Shown here piece after piece: positions 53,179 through 61,935 of a stretch of DNA of 64,000 nt. The position numbers and the translations under genes are program-made. This stretch comes from Streptomyces sp. M92 (GTDB lineage Bacteria; Actinomycetota; Actinomycetes; Streptomycetales; Streptomycetaceae), in NCBI RefSeq assembly GCF_028473745.1, contig NZ_CP101137.1:3410001-3474000 (forward strand), read 5' to 3'. Under the pieces are notes generated by a model. It was not told the DNA's origin, did no database searches, and saw nothing but the letters and a program-made list of their open reading frames with translations. How positions within the stretch are numbered: the stretch's first letter is position 1; each line of letters starts with the position of its first letter.

Positions 53179-53955
53179 GTGCGCATCGCCAGGTTCTCCA
53201 TCGACGGGAACGTCGCCTTCGGCGCGGTCGAGGGCGACCAGCCGGACCAGCTCGTCCTCGACATCATCAAGGGCATCCCGTTCGCGGACTTCGAGCTCTC
53301 CGGCACCAAGGTGCCCCTGAGTAAGGTGCGGCTGCTGCCGCCCGTCCTGCCCAACAAGGTCGTCGCCTTCGGCCGCAACTACGCCGAACACGCCCGCGAA
53401 CTCGGCAACGAGGTGCCCGACGCCCCGTTCGCCTTCTTCAAGCCGTCCACCTCGGTCATCGGCCCCGGCGACGCCATCCAGTACCCCTCCTTCTCCGAGG
53501 AACTGCACCACGAGGCCGAGCTCGCCGTGGTCATCGGCCGCATGTGCCGCGAGGTGCCGCGCGAGCGCGTCAAGGACGTGATCTTCGGCTACACCTGCGC
53601 CAACGACGTCACCGCCCGCGACGTGCAGCGCCGCGAGAAGCAGTGGGCCAGGGCCAAGGGCTTCGACTCCGCCTGCCCGCTGGGCCCCTGGGTCGAGACC
53701 GACCTGGACCCGGCCGACCTGACCGTCCAGCTGACGGTCAACGGCGGGCAGCGCCAGCTCGGCCGCACCAGCGAGATGATCCACTCCATCGAGGACCTGG
53801 TCGTCAACATCTCCGAGGCCATGACGCTGCTCCCCGGCGACGTGATCCTCACGGGCACCCCGGCTGGGGTCGGCCCCCTCAACGTCGGCGACGAGGTCGC
53901 CGTCACCATCGAAGGCATCGGCACTCTCACCAACAAGGTTGTCAAGCGTGGCTAG
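53179..53955 (+). CDS. Fumarylacetoacetate hydrolase-family protein
   Basis: 258 residues. The metal-binding acidic residues are seen in HHEAELAVVIGRM and CANDVTARDVQ, with FGRNYAEHARELG, KPSTSVIGPGDAI and the late ILTGTPAGVGPL typical of the FAH C-terminal fold. Family activities include hydrolysis of acylpyruvates, oxaloacetate decarboxylation and 2-hydroxyhepta-dienedioate isomerisation; the substrate is not predictable. Its stop codon lies within the gltX start, an 8-bp overlap. Confidence 0.92.
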   Translation: MRIARFSIDGNVAFGAVEGDQPDQLVLDIIKGIPFADFELSGTKVPLSKVRLLPPVLPNKVVAFGRNYAEHARELGNEVPDAPFAFFKPSTSVIGPGDAIQYPSFSEELHHEAELAVVIGRMCREVPRERVKDVIFGYTCANDVTARDVQRREKQWARAKGFDSACPLGPWVETDLDPADLTVQLTVNGGQRQLGRTSEMIHSIEDLVVNISEAMTLLPGDVILTGTPAGVGPLNVGDEVAVTIEGIGTLTNKVVKRG

Positions 53956-55432
53956 CGCATCCGCCCCAGCAGTCCGTGTCCGTTTCTGCCCCTCGCCGAC
54001 CGGTAACCCCCACGTGGGCCTGGTCCGCACCGCCCTGTTCAACTGGGCCTTCGCGCGCCACCACCAGGGCACGCTGGTCTTCCGCATCGAGGACACCGAC
54101 GCGGCCCGCGACTCCGAGGAGTCGTACGAGCAGCTCCTGGACTCGATGCGCTGGCTGGGCTTCGACTGGGACGAGGGCCCCGAGATCGGCGGTCCCCACG
54201 CGCCGTACCGCCAGTCGCAGCGCATGGACATCTACCAGGACGTCGCCCAGAAGCTCCTGGACGCCGGCCACGCCTACCGCTGCTACTGCTCCCAGGAGGA
54301 GCTGGACACCCGCCGCGAGGCCGCCCGCGCCGCCGGCAAGCCCTCCGGCTACGACGGCCACTGCCGCGACCTGAGCGACGCCCAGGCCGAGGAGTACAAG
54401 GCGCAGGGCCGCGAGCCCATCGTCCGCTTCCGGATGCCCGACGAGCCGATCACCTTCACGGACCTGGTCCGCGGCGAGATCACCTACCTCCCCGAGAACG
54501 TCCCGGACTACGGCATCGTCCGCGCCAACGGCGCCCCCCTCTACACGCTCGTCAACCCGGTCGACGACGCCCTGATGGAGATCACCCACGTCCTGCGTGG
54601 CGAGGACCTGCTCTCCTCCACCCCCCGCCAGATCGCCCTCTACAAGGCGCTCACCGAGCTGGGCATCGCCAAGGAGACCCCCGCCTTCGGCCACCTGCCG
54701 TACGTCATGGGAGAGGGCAACAAGAAGCTCTCCAAGCGCGACCCGCAGTCGAGCCTCAACCTGTACCGCGAGCGCGGCTTCCTCCCCGAGGGCCTGCTCA
54801 ACTACCTCTCCCTCCTCGGCTGGTCGCTCTCGGCCGACCAGGACATCTTCACGATCGAGGAGATGGTCGCGGCCTTCGACGTCGCCGACGTCCAGCCCAA
54901 CCCGGCCCGCTTCGACCTGAAGAAGTGCGAGGCGATCAACGGCGACCACATCCGCCTGCTGGAGGTCAAGGACTTCACCGAGCGCTGCCGCCCCTGGCTG
55001 AAGGCCCCCGTCGCCCCCTGGGCGCCCGAGGACTTCGACGAGACCAAGTGGCAGGCGATCGCGCCGCACGCGCAGACCCGCCTGAAGGTCCTCTCCGAGA
55101 TCACCGACAACGTCGACTTCCTGTTCCTGCCGGAGCCGGTCTTCGACGAGGCGAGCTGGACGAAGGCGATGAAGGAGGGGTCGGACGCGCTCCTGCGCAC
55201 GGCCCGGGAGAAGCTGGACGCCGCCGACTGGACGTCCCCGGAGTCCCTCAAGGAGGCCGTCCTGGCCGCCGGCGAGGCCCACGGCCTCAAGCTCGGCAAG
55301 GCCCAGGCCCCCGTCCGCGTCGCCGTCACCGGCCGCACGGTCGGCCTCCCCCTCTTCGAGTCCCTGGAGGTCCTGGGCAAGGAGAAGGCGCTGGCCCGGA
55401 TCGACGCGGCGCTGGCACGCCTGGCGGCGTAA
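53948..55432 (+). CDS. gltX: Glutamyl-tRNA synthetase
   Basis: 494 residues, class Ic. It charges tRNA-Glu and, in bacteria without glutaminyl-tRNA synthetase, also tRNA-Gln. The HIGH motif variant is in FCPSPTGNPHVGLVR and the KMSKS equivalent is KKLSKRDPQSS; the RIEDTDAARDSEES and GEDLLSSTPRQIALY segments are standard. The GTG at 53948 overlaps the upstream hydrolase gene (GTGGCTAG). Two tRNA-Gln and three tRNA-Glu genes follow 1.4 kb downstream. Confidence 0.96.
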   Translation: MASASAPAVRVRFCPSPTGNPHVGLVRTALFNWAFARHHQGTLVFRIEDTDAARDSEESYEQLLDSMRWLGFDWDEGPEIGGPHAPYRQSQRMDIYQDVAQKLLDAGHAYRCYCSQEELDTRREAARAAGKPSGYDGHCRDLSDAQAEEYKAQGREPIVRFRMPDEPITFTDLVRGEITYLPENVPDYGIVRANGAPLYTLVNPVDDALMEITHVLRGEDLLSSTPRQIALYKALTELGIAKETPAFGHLPYVMGEGNKKLSKRDPQSSLNLYRERGFLPEGLLNYLSLLGWSLSADQDIFTIEEMVAAFDVADVQPNPARFDLKKCEAINGDHIRLLEVKDFTERCRPWLKAPVAPWAPEDFDETKWQAIAPHAQTRLKVLSEITDNVDFLFLPEPVFDEASWTKAMKEGSDALLRTAREKLDAADWTSPESLKEAVLAAGEAHGLKLGKAQAPVRVAVTGRTVGLPLFESLEVLGKEKALARIDAALARLAA

Positions 55433-55447
55433 CCGGCAGCAGGTGTG

Positions 55448-55477
55448 AAGGGCGGCGTCCGCACGGGCGCCGCCCTT
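55448..55477 (+). terminator. Terminator after gltX
   Basis: AAGGGCGGCG (55448-55457) pairs perfectly with CGCCGCCCTT (55468-55477), followed by TT, 15 bases after the gltX stop. Confidence 0.85.
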
Positions 55478-55659
55478 TCCGTACCCCGCCCGGGTCCCTC
55501 CGGCCGGCGCCGTCCGCGAAGCCCTCGCAGACGGGCGGCATGCACCACGAGGGCGTCGACCCACGCCTCTTCGGGGACCGCCCGGCCCGCAACTGCCGCC
55601 GGGGTGGGACGTACGCGGCCGGCGGGTCGCGGACGCCCCCAGGCCGCCGCCCGCTCGCG

Positions 55660-55935
55660 CAGGGCGGACGTGCCCGGCGCGGGAGCCCGGCCGACAACCG
55701 GGCCGTACTCGTCGGACAGCCCCGGCGCCGGCTCGTGGTCGCCGGTCACGAGGCCCGGGACGACGAGGGCGGGCATCGCCGCCGTGGGCGACGTCCGCGG
55801 CCAGCTCCGGCTGACCTTCCGGCGCCTGGCCGAGACGCTGGACAAGGCCGGGTTCGCCCTGAGCGACCTCGTCCAGACCAGGATCCTCACCGTCGGCATC
55901 GAGGGCCTCGCCGCCCGGCAGGGGCCGAGTCCGCC
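55660..55935 (+). pseudogene. RidA/YjgF-family remnant
   Basis: A frame at about 55780-55920 reads GDVRGQLRLTFRRLAETLDK followed by AGFALSDLVQTRILTVGIEG, the C-terminal half of a RidA-type protein. The expected preceding strands appear in another frame (RAVLVGQPRRRLVVAGHEA at about 55697-55755), and the sequence leads into the HAD gene without a start codon of its own. This looks like a frameshifted, decaying gene. The rest of the gap (55478-55660) holds nothing that I recognise. Confidence 0.5.
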
Positions 55936-55977
55936 GACTCCGGGGCACCCACCGTCCGTACCGCCTAGGCTGGCGCC

Positions 55978-56712
55978 ATGCCGATCCAAGCTGTGGTCTG
56001 GGACGTCGACGACACCCTCTTCGACTACACCACCGCCGACCGCGAGGGCATGCGCGCCCACCTGGTCGCCGAGGGGCTGCTCGCCGGGTACGGGACGCCC
56101 GAGGAGGCCCTCGCGCGCTGGCGGGAGATCACCGACCAGCAGTGGGCGAGATTCGCGGCCGGTGAAGTCGACTTCGTCACACAGCGCCGCGACCGCACCC
56201 GGGTCTTCCTGGGCCGGCCGGAACTGACCGACACCGAGGCCGACGGCTGGTTCGAGCGCTACGTCACGCACTACGAGGCCGCCTGGTCCCTCTTCCCGGA
56301 CGTGATGCCCGTCCTGGACGCCCTCGCCGACAGCCACCGGCACGCGGTGCTCTCCAACTCCAGCCTCACCGTCCAGGACCGCAAGCTGCGCGTCCTCGGC
56401 GTGCACGACCGCTTCGAGGCCATCCTGTGCGCCGCCGAGCTGGGCGTCTCCAAGCCCGAGCCCGGCGCCTTCCTCGCCGCCTGCGACGCCCTCTCCCTCG
56501 CCCCGCACGAGGTCGCGTACGTCGGCGACCACCCGGAGATCGACGGCCGCGGCGCCGCCGACGCCGGGCTGCTGTCGGTGTGGATCGACCGCGGCGGCGC
56601 GTACGCGACCCTCGACCCGCCCGCCGGACCACGCCGTATCGCGTCCCTGTCCGAACTCCCGGCGCTCCTCGGTGCCGATACTCGTTTTGGAGCCCCGTCC
56701 ACCTTCGGGTAA
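55978..56712 (+). CDS. HAD-superfamily hydrolase
   Basis: 244 residues. Motif I is VVWDVDDTLFDYT (nucleophile and acid Asp), motif II VLSNSSLTVQD, motif III the Lys in LGVSKPEPGAF, motif IV VAYVGDHPEIDGRGAADAG. The alpha-helical cap after motif I places it in subfamily I with phosphoglycolate phosphatase-like or haloacid dehalogenase-like enzymes. The second Asp of DxD and the DDT indicate a phosphatase. Substrate unknown. Confidence 0.92.
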   Translation: MPIQAVVWDVDDTLFDYTTADREGMRAHLVAEGLLAGYGTPEEALARWREITDQQWARFAAGEVDFVTQRRDRTRVFLGRPELTDTEADGWFERYVTHYEAAWSLFPDVMPVLDALADSHRHAVLSNSSLTVQDRKLRVLGVHDRFEAILCAAELGVSKPEPGAFLAACDALSLAPHEVAYVGDHPEIDGRGAADAGLLSVWIDRGGAYATLDPPAGPRRIASLSELPALLGADTRFGAPSTFG

Positions 56713-56804
56713 TGTTCTTTCTGCGCCGCCGGGGAGCGGGCCGAAAGGCCGGGAACCGGAAGCGCAAAGCTAGAACAAGATCCCCTCAGGGGCTTGCGTT
56801 CCAG

Positions 56805-56876
56805 TGGCCTATGGTGTAATTGGCAGCACGACTGATTCTGGTTCAGTTAGTCTTGGTTCGAGTCCAGGTAGGCCAG
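56805..56876 (+). tRNA. tRNA-Gln (anticodon CTG), copy 1
   Basis: Acceptor TGGCCTA (56805-56811) pairs perfectly with TAGGCCA (56869-56875), with G as discriminator. The D-arm contains GTGTAATTGGCAGCAC, the anticodon loop is TTCTGGT (CTG, reading CAG), and the T-loop is GGTTCGAGTCC. CCA is not encoded. Confidence 0.93.
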
Positions 56877-56915
56877 CTCGCAGAGCTTATCTGCGCCGCG
56901 GAGAACATCCGCAAG

Positions 56916-56988
56916 GCCCCCGTTGTGTAGCGGCCTAGCACGCCGCCCTCTCAAGGCGGTAGCGCCGGTTCGAATCCGGTCGGGGGTA
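56916..56988 (+). tRNA. tRNA-Glu (anticodon CTC), copy 1
   Basis: GCCCCCG acceptor (56916-56922) pairs with CGGGGGT, the discriminator is A, and CCA is not encoded. The anticodon stem CCGCC/GGCGG surrounds the loop CTCTCAA with anticodon CTC. T-loop GGTTCGAATCC. Identical to the copies at 57018 and 57226. Confidence 0.93.
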
Positions 56989-57017
56989 CGGTGATCTCTC
57001 ACGAGGTGATCGCTAGG

Positions 57018-57090
57018 GCCCCCGTTGTGTAGCGGCCTAGCACGCCGCCCTCTCAAGGCGGTAGCGCCGGTTCGAATCCGGTCGGGGGTA
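57018..57090 (+). tRNA. tRNA-Glu (anticodon CTC), copy 2
   Basis: Same 73-nt sequence as copy 1, 29 bp after it. The short spacer suggests a common precursor transcript. Confidence 0.93.
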
Positions 57091-57110
57091 CAAACTGGTC
57101 TAAACCACAT

Positions 57111-57182
57111 TGGTCTATGGTGTAATTGGCAGCACGACTGATTCTGGTTCAGTTAGTCTAGGTTCGAGTCCTGGTAGACCAG
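57111..57182 (+). tRNA. tRNA-Gln (anticodon CTG), copy 2
   Basis: Acceptor TGGTCTA pairs with TAGACCA. It differs from copy 1 by paired changes in the acceptor stem and T-stem, so both keep a full cloverleaf. Anticodon CTG. Confidence 0.93.
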
Positions 57183-57225
57183 CTCGGGTCTGCGGCGCCT
57201 GGTATCAAGCGCTTGTACGATCCTC

Positions 57226-57298
57226 GCCCCCGTTGTGTAGCGGCCTAGCACGCCGCCCTCTCAAGGCGGTAGCGCCGGTTCGAATCCGGTCGGGGGTA
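57226..57298 (+). tRNA. tRNA-Glu (anticodon CTC), copy 3
   Basis: Identical to the other two tRNA-Glu copies and last of the cluster; a strong terminator hairpin begins 9 bases downstream. Confidence 0.93.
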
Positions 57299-57306
57299 CA
57301 CGAGTC

Positions 57307-57340
57307 CGAAGGGGCTCCCGCTCAGGCGGGAGCCCCTTCG
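57307..57340. terminator. Terminator after the tRNA cluster
   Basis: CGAAGGGGCTCCCGC (57307-57321) pairs perfectly over 15 bp with GCGGGAGCCCCTTCG (57326-57340) around a TCAG loop. It serves the tRNA operon and probably also the converging MerR gene. Confidence 0.92.
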
Positions 57341-57361
57341 GCGTTCACTCGGCACCGGCGT

Positions 57362-58006
57362 TCATTCGATCCCGTACCGCCGCGCCGACTCCTCCTCCTG
57401 CGCCAGCCGGTGCAGCGCCCGCAGCACCGGCTGGAAGAGCACCGCCGCCGCGACCGCCATCTCGACCTTCTCCGCCTCCGAGCCGTGGTTCTCCATGAAG
57501 TCCAGGTCCCTGCGGGCCACCTCGTGCATCAACTGCCCGTACGGCGCCATCAGTTCCGCGTCCCACGGGTAGTCCAGCCGGCGCAGCGCCGCCACCGCCG
57601 TCACCAGCGACCGGTGCACGGGGGAGAGGGAGGACAGCTCCCGGGCCGTCTCCCAGCCCAGCATCTCCAGCAACCGGTCCACCTCCGCCCGCGCCGCGAT
57701 CACGGACGGGTCCTCCTCGTCCGGCTCCGGTCCCTGCGGCAGCGCCCACAGCGCCGCGCCGAGCCTGATGGTCCGGCCCAGGGAGTCGTCGTCGACGTGC
57801 CCCAGCACCTCACGCGCCGTCGCCACCGGCACCTTCCCCACCTGGATCAGCGCCCGCACCAGGCGCAGCCGGCGCAGGTGGACCTCGTCGTACTCGGCCG
57901 TGGTCGCGTTGATCTGCCGGCCGGGCGGCAACAGGCCCTCGCGCAGGTAGTACTTGATCGTCGCGGTGGACACACCGCTGTGCTTGCTCAACTCGGCCAG
58001 CCGCAT
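57362..58006 (-). CDS. MerR-family transcriptional regulator
   Basis: 214 residues from the ATG at 58006. The N-terminal winged HTH is clear: MRLAELSKHSGVSTATIKYY and LREGLLPPGR, then the wing region YDEVHLRRLRLVRALIQVGK. The C-terminal effector domain (about 80-214) has no cysteine cluster for metals. An upstream ATG at 58042 lies before the gaggagg stretch. It diverges from the DUF4188 gene, which may be its target. Confidence 0.88.
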   Translation of the reverse strand: MRLAELSKHSGVSTATIKYYLREGLLPPGRQINATTAEYDEVHLRRLRLVRALIQVGKVPVATAREVLGHVDDDSLGRTIRLGAALWALPQGPEPDEEDPSVIAARAEVDRLLEMLGWETARELSSLSPVHRSLVTAVAALRRLDYPWDAELMAPYGQLMHEVARRDLDFMENHGSEAEKVEMAVAAAVLFQPVLRALHRLAQEEESARRYGIE

Positions 58007-58086
58007 CCCTTGCGCCCCTCCTCGGGTACCGGCACTATCCAAGCACGGCGACTCGGAGAGTCCAGCCCGCCGACGGGGAGGTCGAG

Positions 58087-58617
58087 ATGACCGGCGATTC
58101 CGGCACCGGTACCGCGGTCCGTACCACCGCCGCTGCCGAGGGCGACGTGGTCGTCCTGCTCATCGGCATGCGGATCAACCACTTCTGGGCGGTGCACCAC
58201 TGGCTGCCGGTCCTGCTGTCCATGCCGCGCATGCTGCGCGAACTGGCGAAGGACCCGGACCGCGGACTCCTCGGCCACGTGCTGCTGACGGCCTCGCCGC
58301 GGACGTACTACGTGGTCCAGTACTGGGAGTCCAAGGAGAAGCTCTACCGGTACGCCCACTCTCCCGACATGTTCCACCACCGGGCGTGGGCGTTCGTCAA
58401 CCGCAAGGAGCGGGCGCGGAAGGTGCGCGGACACGTGGGGCTGTGGCACGAGGCGTACGTGGTGCCGGAGGGTTCCTACGAGTCGATCTACGCGGACATG
58501 CCGCCCTTCGGGCTCGCTGCGGCACACGGCCAGGTACCGCTGGAGCGGCGGGGCAGGCGGGCCGAGGACCGGTTCGCGCACCGGTCCGGGAAGCGGGCGG
58601 GGTCCGAAAGGGCGTGA
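58087..58617 (+). CDS. DUF4188-family protein
   Basis: 176 residues. The family hallmark GMRINHFWAVHHWLPVLLSM is present, followed by LLTASPRTYYVVQYWESKEK and HHRAWAFVNRKER, the heme-dehydratase-like/monooxygenase-like dimeric fold (antibiotic biosynthesis monooxygenase relatives). Its function is unknown. Divergent from the MerR gene with 80 bp between. Confidence 0.85.
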   Translation: MTGDSGTGTAVRTTAAAEGDVVVLLIGMRINHFWAVHHWLPVLLSMPRMLRELAKDPDRGLLGHVLLTASPRTYYVVQYWESKEKLYRYAHSPDMFHHRAWAFVNRKERARKVRGHVGLWHEAYVVPEGSYESIYADMPPFGLAAAHGQVPLERRGRRAEDRFAHRSGKRAGSERA

Positions 58618-58715
58618 GCACGCGGTGAGTACGGCCTGACCGGGGGTCGCGGGTCAGGGAAGGGCCCTCCGCGGCGTTGAGGCGGGCCCGGTCCCGGTCG
58701 CGTACCCGGGCGGGG

Positions 58716-59432
58716 TCAGCCCGAGCGGCGCAGGGCCTCGGAGAGACGGCCGGCGGCGTCGATGATCGCCTGGGCGTGCATGCGGCCCGGGTGGCGGGTG
58801 AGGCGCTCGATGGGGCCGGAGACGGAGACGGCGGCCACCACGCGGTTCGAGGGACCGCGCACGGGCGCGGAGACGGACGCGACGCCCGGCTCGCGCTCGC
58901 CGATCGACTGGGCCCAGCCCCGGCGCCGCACGCCGGACAGCGCCGTCGCCGTGAAGCGGGCGCCCTGCAGACCCCGGTGGAGGCGCTCGGGCTCCTCCCA
59001 GGCCATGAGGATCTGCGCCGAGGAACCGGCCTTCATCGTGAGCGTGGAGCCGACCGGGACCGTGTCCCTGAGGCCGGACAGTCGCTCGGCCGCGGCGACG
59101 CAGATGCGCATGTCGCCCTGGCGGCGGTAGAGCTGCGCGCTCTCGCCCGTCACGTCGCGGAGATGGGTGAGCACCGGGCCCGCCGTGGCGAGCAGGCGGT
59201 CCTCACCGGCCGCCGCGGCCAGTTCGGCCAGGCGCGGGCCGAGAATGAAACGGCCCTGCATGTCGCGCGCCACCATACGGTGGTGTTCCAGTGCCACGGC
59301 CAGGCGGTGGGCCGTGGGTCGTGCCAGTCCGGTCGCCGCGACCAGTCCCGCGAGGGTGGCCGGGCCGGACTCCAGAGCGCTCAGGACGAGGGCCGCCTTG
59401 TCCAGAACGCCGACGCCGCTACTGTTGTCCAT
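58716..59432 (-). CDS. ndgR: IclR-family regulator NdgR (AreB)
   Basis: 238 residues from the ATG at 59432. N-terminal IclR winged HTH: VLDKAALVLSALESGPATLA and GLARPTAHRLAVALEHHRMV; C-terminal effector-binding GAF-like domain with RQGDMRICVAAAERLSGLRD and GSTLTMKAGSSAQILMAW. Its place, divergent from leuCD, is that of NdgR, a known regulator of leucine and other amino acid genes in Streptomyces. An upstream extension to 59513 would cover the control region and is not used. Confidence 0.93.
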   Translation of the reverse strand: MDNSSGVGVLDKAALVLSALESGPATLAGLVAATGLARPTAHRLAVALEHHRMVARDMQGRFILGPRLAELAAAAGEDRLLATAGPVLTHLRDVTGESAQLYRRQGDMRICVAAAERLSGLRDTVPVGSTLTMKAGSSAQILMAWEEPERLHRGLQGARFTATALSGVRRRGWAQSIGEREPGVASVSAPVRGPSNRVVAAVSVSGPIERLTRHPGRMHAQAIIDAAGRLSEALRRSG

Positions 59433-59629
59433 GAAACGATACTCCCGTCTCACTCTGTGAAACGCAAGTTCAATTTTCCGTGGAACCCGCCACTCTTGAC
59501 GGCAGGAAGTCACAGCGGCCCGTGACGAAAGGGCCTGGTGGCGGTTGCCCGGAAACGCAGGGGTGTGGGCGCCGCTTCCCCAAGATCTCTAGTTGGGCCG
59601 TCGCGTTGTCGTCGGCCGGAGGGAAAGCG
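59433..59629. promoter_or_regulatory. ndgR-leuC divergent control region
   Basis: 197 bases. The ndgR-proximal half is A+T-rich and carries two TGAAACG direct repeats (59432-59438, 59458-59464) and the palindrome TTCCGTGGAA (59476-59485), candidates for NdgR binding. The rest is a G+C-rich leuC leader of about 100 bases with a ggaggg ribosome site (59618-59623). No leader peptide with leucine codons was found. Confidence 0.5.
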
Positions 59630-61060
59630 ATGGGTAGGACACTCGCGGAGAAGGTCTGGGACGACCACGTCGTCCGGCGCGCCGAGGGCGAGCCCGACCT
59701 CCTCTTCATCGATCTGCACCTGCTGCACGAGGTGACCAGCCCGCAGGCCTTCGACGGCCTCCGCAAGAGCGGCCGCCCGGTGCGCCGGCTCGACCTGACC
59801 ATCGCCACCGAGGACCACAACACCCCGACCCTCGACATCGACAAGCCCATCGCGGACCCGGTCTCCCGGGCCCAGCTGGAGACGCTGCGCAAGAACTGCG
59901 CGGACTTCGGCGTCCGGCTGCACCCGCTGGGCGACGTCGAGCAGGGCGTCGTGCACGTCGTCGGCCCGCAGCTGGGCCTGACCCAGCCCGGCACCACCGT
60001 GGTCTGCGGCGACTCGCACACCTCCACGCACGGCGCCTTCGGCGCCCTGGCGTTCGGCATCGGCACCTCCCAGGTCGAGCACGTGCTGGCCACCCAGACG
60101 CTGCCCATGGCCCGCCCGAAGACCATGGCGATCACCGTCAACGGGGAACTGCCCGAGGGTGTCACGGCGAAGGACCTGATCCTCGCGATCATCGCGAAGA
60201 TCGGCACCGGCGGCGGCCAGGGCTACGTCCTGGAGTATCGGGGCGAGGCCATCGAGAAGCTCTCGATGGAGGCCCGCATGACCATCTGCAACATGTCCAT
60301 CGAGGCCGGTGCCCGCGCGGGCATGATCGCCCCCGACGAGACCACCTTCGCCTACCTCCAGGGCCGTCCGCACGCCCCCGAGGGTGCCGACTGGGACGCG
60401 GCCGTCGAGTACTGGAGGACGCTGCGCACCGACGACGACGCCGAGTTCGACGCCGAGGTCGTCATCGAGGCCGCCGACCTGTCGCCGTTCGTCACCTGGG
60501 GCACCAACCCGGGCCAGGGCGCGCCGCTGTCCGCCGCCGTCCCCGACCCGGCTTCGTACGAAGACGCCTCGGAGCGCTTCGCTGCCGAAAAGGCCCTGGA
60601 GTACATGGGGTTGGAGGCCGGGCAGCCGCTGCGCTCCATCAAGGTGGACACCGTCTTCGTAGGTTCCTGCACCAACGGCCGCATCGAGGACCTGCGCGCC
60701 GCCGCCGAGATCGTCCGGGACCGCAAAGTCGCCGACGGCGTACGCATGCTGGTCGTCCCCGGCTCCGCGCGGGTGGGTCTGCAGGCCGTCTCCGAGGGCC
60801 TGGACGTGGTCTTCAAGGAGGCCGGCGCCGAATGGCGGCACGCGGGCTGCTCGATGTGCCTGGGCATGAACCCGGACCAGCTCGCCCCCGGTGAGCGCTC
60901 CGCGTCCACCTCCAACCGCAACTTCGAGGGACGGCAGGGCAAGGGCGGCCGCACCCACCTGGTGTCGCCGCAGGTAGCCGCCGCGACGGCGGTCCTGGGC
61001 CACCTGGCCTCCCCGGCCGACCTGTCCGCCGCCGACGTCCCCACGCCCGCTGGAGTCTGA
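59630..61060 (+). CDS. leuC: 3-isopropylmalate dehydratase large subunit
   Basis: 476 residues. Isomerises 2- to 3-isopropylmalate using a [4Fe-4S] cluster. The aconitase-type cysteines are in [14 protein letters not shown] and [33 protein letters not shown] and [20 protein letters not shown] are signature segments. The ATG at 59630 follows ggaggga. First gene of leuCD; divergent ndgR probably controls it. Confidence 0.96.
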   Translation: MGRTLAEKVWDDHVVRRAEGEPDLLFIDLHLLHEVTSPQAFDGLRKSGRPVRRLDLTIATEDHNTPTLDIDKPIADPVSRAQLETLRKNCADFGVRLHPLGDVEQGVVHVVGPQLGLTQPGTTVVCGDSHTSTHGAFGALAFGIGTSQVEHVLATQTLPMARPKTMAITVNGELPEGVTAKDLILAIIAKIGTGGGQGYVLEYRGEAIEKLSMEARMTICNMSIEAGARAGMIAPDETTFAYLQGRPHAPEGADWDAAVEYWRTLRTDDDAEFDAEVVIEAADLSPFVTWGTNPGQGAPLSAAVPDPASYEDASERFAAEKALEYMGLEAGQPLRSIKVDTVFVGSCTNGRIEDLRAAAEIVRDRKVADGVRMLVVPGSARVGLQAVSEGLDVVFKEAGAEWRHAGCSMCLGMNPDQLAPGERSASTSNRNFEGRQGKGGRTHLVSPQVAAATAVLGHLASPADLSAADVPTPAGV

Positions 61061-61065
61061 GAGCC

Positions 61066-61659
61066 ATGGAAGCATTCACCACCCACACCGGCCGGGCCGT
61101 CCCGCTGCGCCGCTCCAACGTCGACACCGACCAGATCATCCCCGCCCACTGGCTCAAGAAGGTGACGCGGGACGGGTTCGAGGACGGGCTGTTCGAGGCC
61201 TGGCGCAAGGACCCGGAGTTCGTGCTCAACCGGCCCGAGCGCGCGGGCGCCACCGTCCTGGTCGCCGGCCCCGACTTCGGTACCGGCTCCTCCCGTGAGC
61301 ACGCCGTCTGGGCGCTGCAGAACTACGGCTTCAAGGCCGTGATCTCCTCTCGCTTCGCCGACATCTTCCGCGGCAACTCGCTGAAGAACGGGCTGCTCAC
61401 CGTGGTCCTCGACCAGAAGGTCGTGGACGCGCTGTGGGAGCTGACGGAGAACGACCCGCAGGCCGAGGTCACGGTCGACCTCCAGGCCCGTGAGGTCCGC
61501 GCGGAGGGCGTCACCGCCTCCTTCGAGCTGGACGAGAACTCCCGCTGGCGGCTGCTGAACGGGCTGGACGACATCTCGATCACCCTCCAGAACGAGGCGG
61601 ACATCGCCGCGTACGAGGCGAAGCGCCCGTCGTTCAAGCCGCAGACCCTCCAGGCCTGA
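61066..61659 (+). CDS. leuD: 3-isopropylmalate dehydratase small subunit
   Basis: 197 residues, starting 5 bp after leuC. The swivel domain shows [38 protein letters not shown] and [14 protein letters not shown]. It forms the heterodimer with LeuC in leucine synthesis. Confidence 0.96.
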   Translation: MEAFTTHTGRAVPLRRSNVDTDQIIPAHWLKKVTRDGFEDGLFEAWRKDPEFVLNRPERAGATVLVAGPDFGTGSSREHAVWALQNYGFKAVISSRFADIFRGNSLKNGLLTVVLDQKVVDALWELTENDPQAEVTVDLQAREVRAEGVTASFELDENSRWRLLNGLDDISITLQNEADIAAYEAKRPSFKPQTLQA

Positions 61660-61715
61660 CACCGGGGCCTCCTCAAGGGCCCCGGCAAGGTCGAGTTTCG
61701 GCCACCCAACACTCC

Positions 61716-61756
61716 GGCTGTACCCCCGATCGGCCTGATCGGGGGTACAGCCTTTT
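61716..61756 (+). terminator. Terminator after leuCD
   Basis: GGCTGTACCCCCGATC (61716-61731) pairs perfectly over 16 bp with GATCGGGGGTACAGCC (61737-61752), followed by TTTT. One of the strongest hairpins in the window. The stretch 61757-61935 that follows contains no recognised gene and should hold the promoter of the next small gene. Confidence 0.93.
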
Positions 61757-61935
61757 CTGCGTTCGCGCGCGTGTGCGTGTCAGGGCCGGGGCTGTCAACT
61801 TGCCTGGTTGGAAGCGTGGTTGCGGGGGTACGCGGGTTCTGGACGCGTGGTTTCCGGGTGTGGCCGGACGGCCGTCCGAGGCGGCAGTTGCCCCCTGCGC
61901 AGGCGACAACTCGCCCCAGATGGCACAATCTGTGC

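Noticed and set aside
56847..57110. Minus-strand frame reading repeated GVRGRRARPLHNGG-like peptides
   Set aside because: It is a translation of the repeated tRNA-Glu genes.
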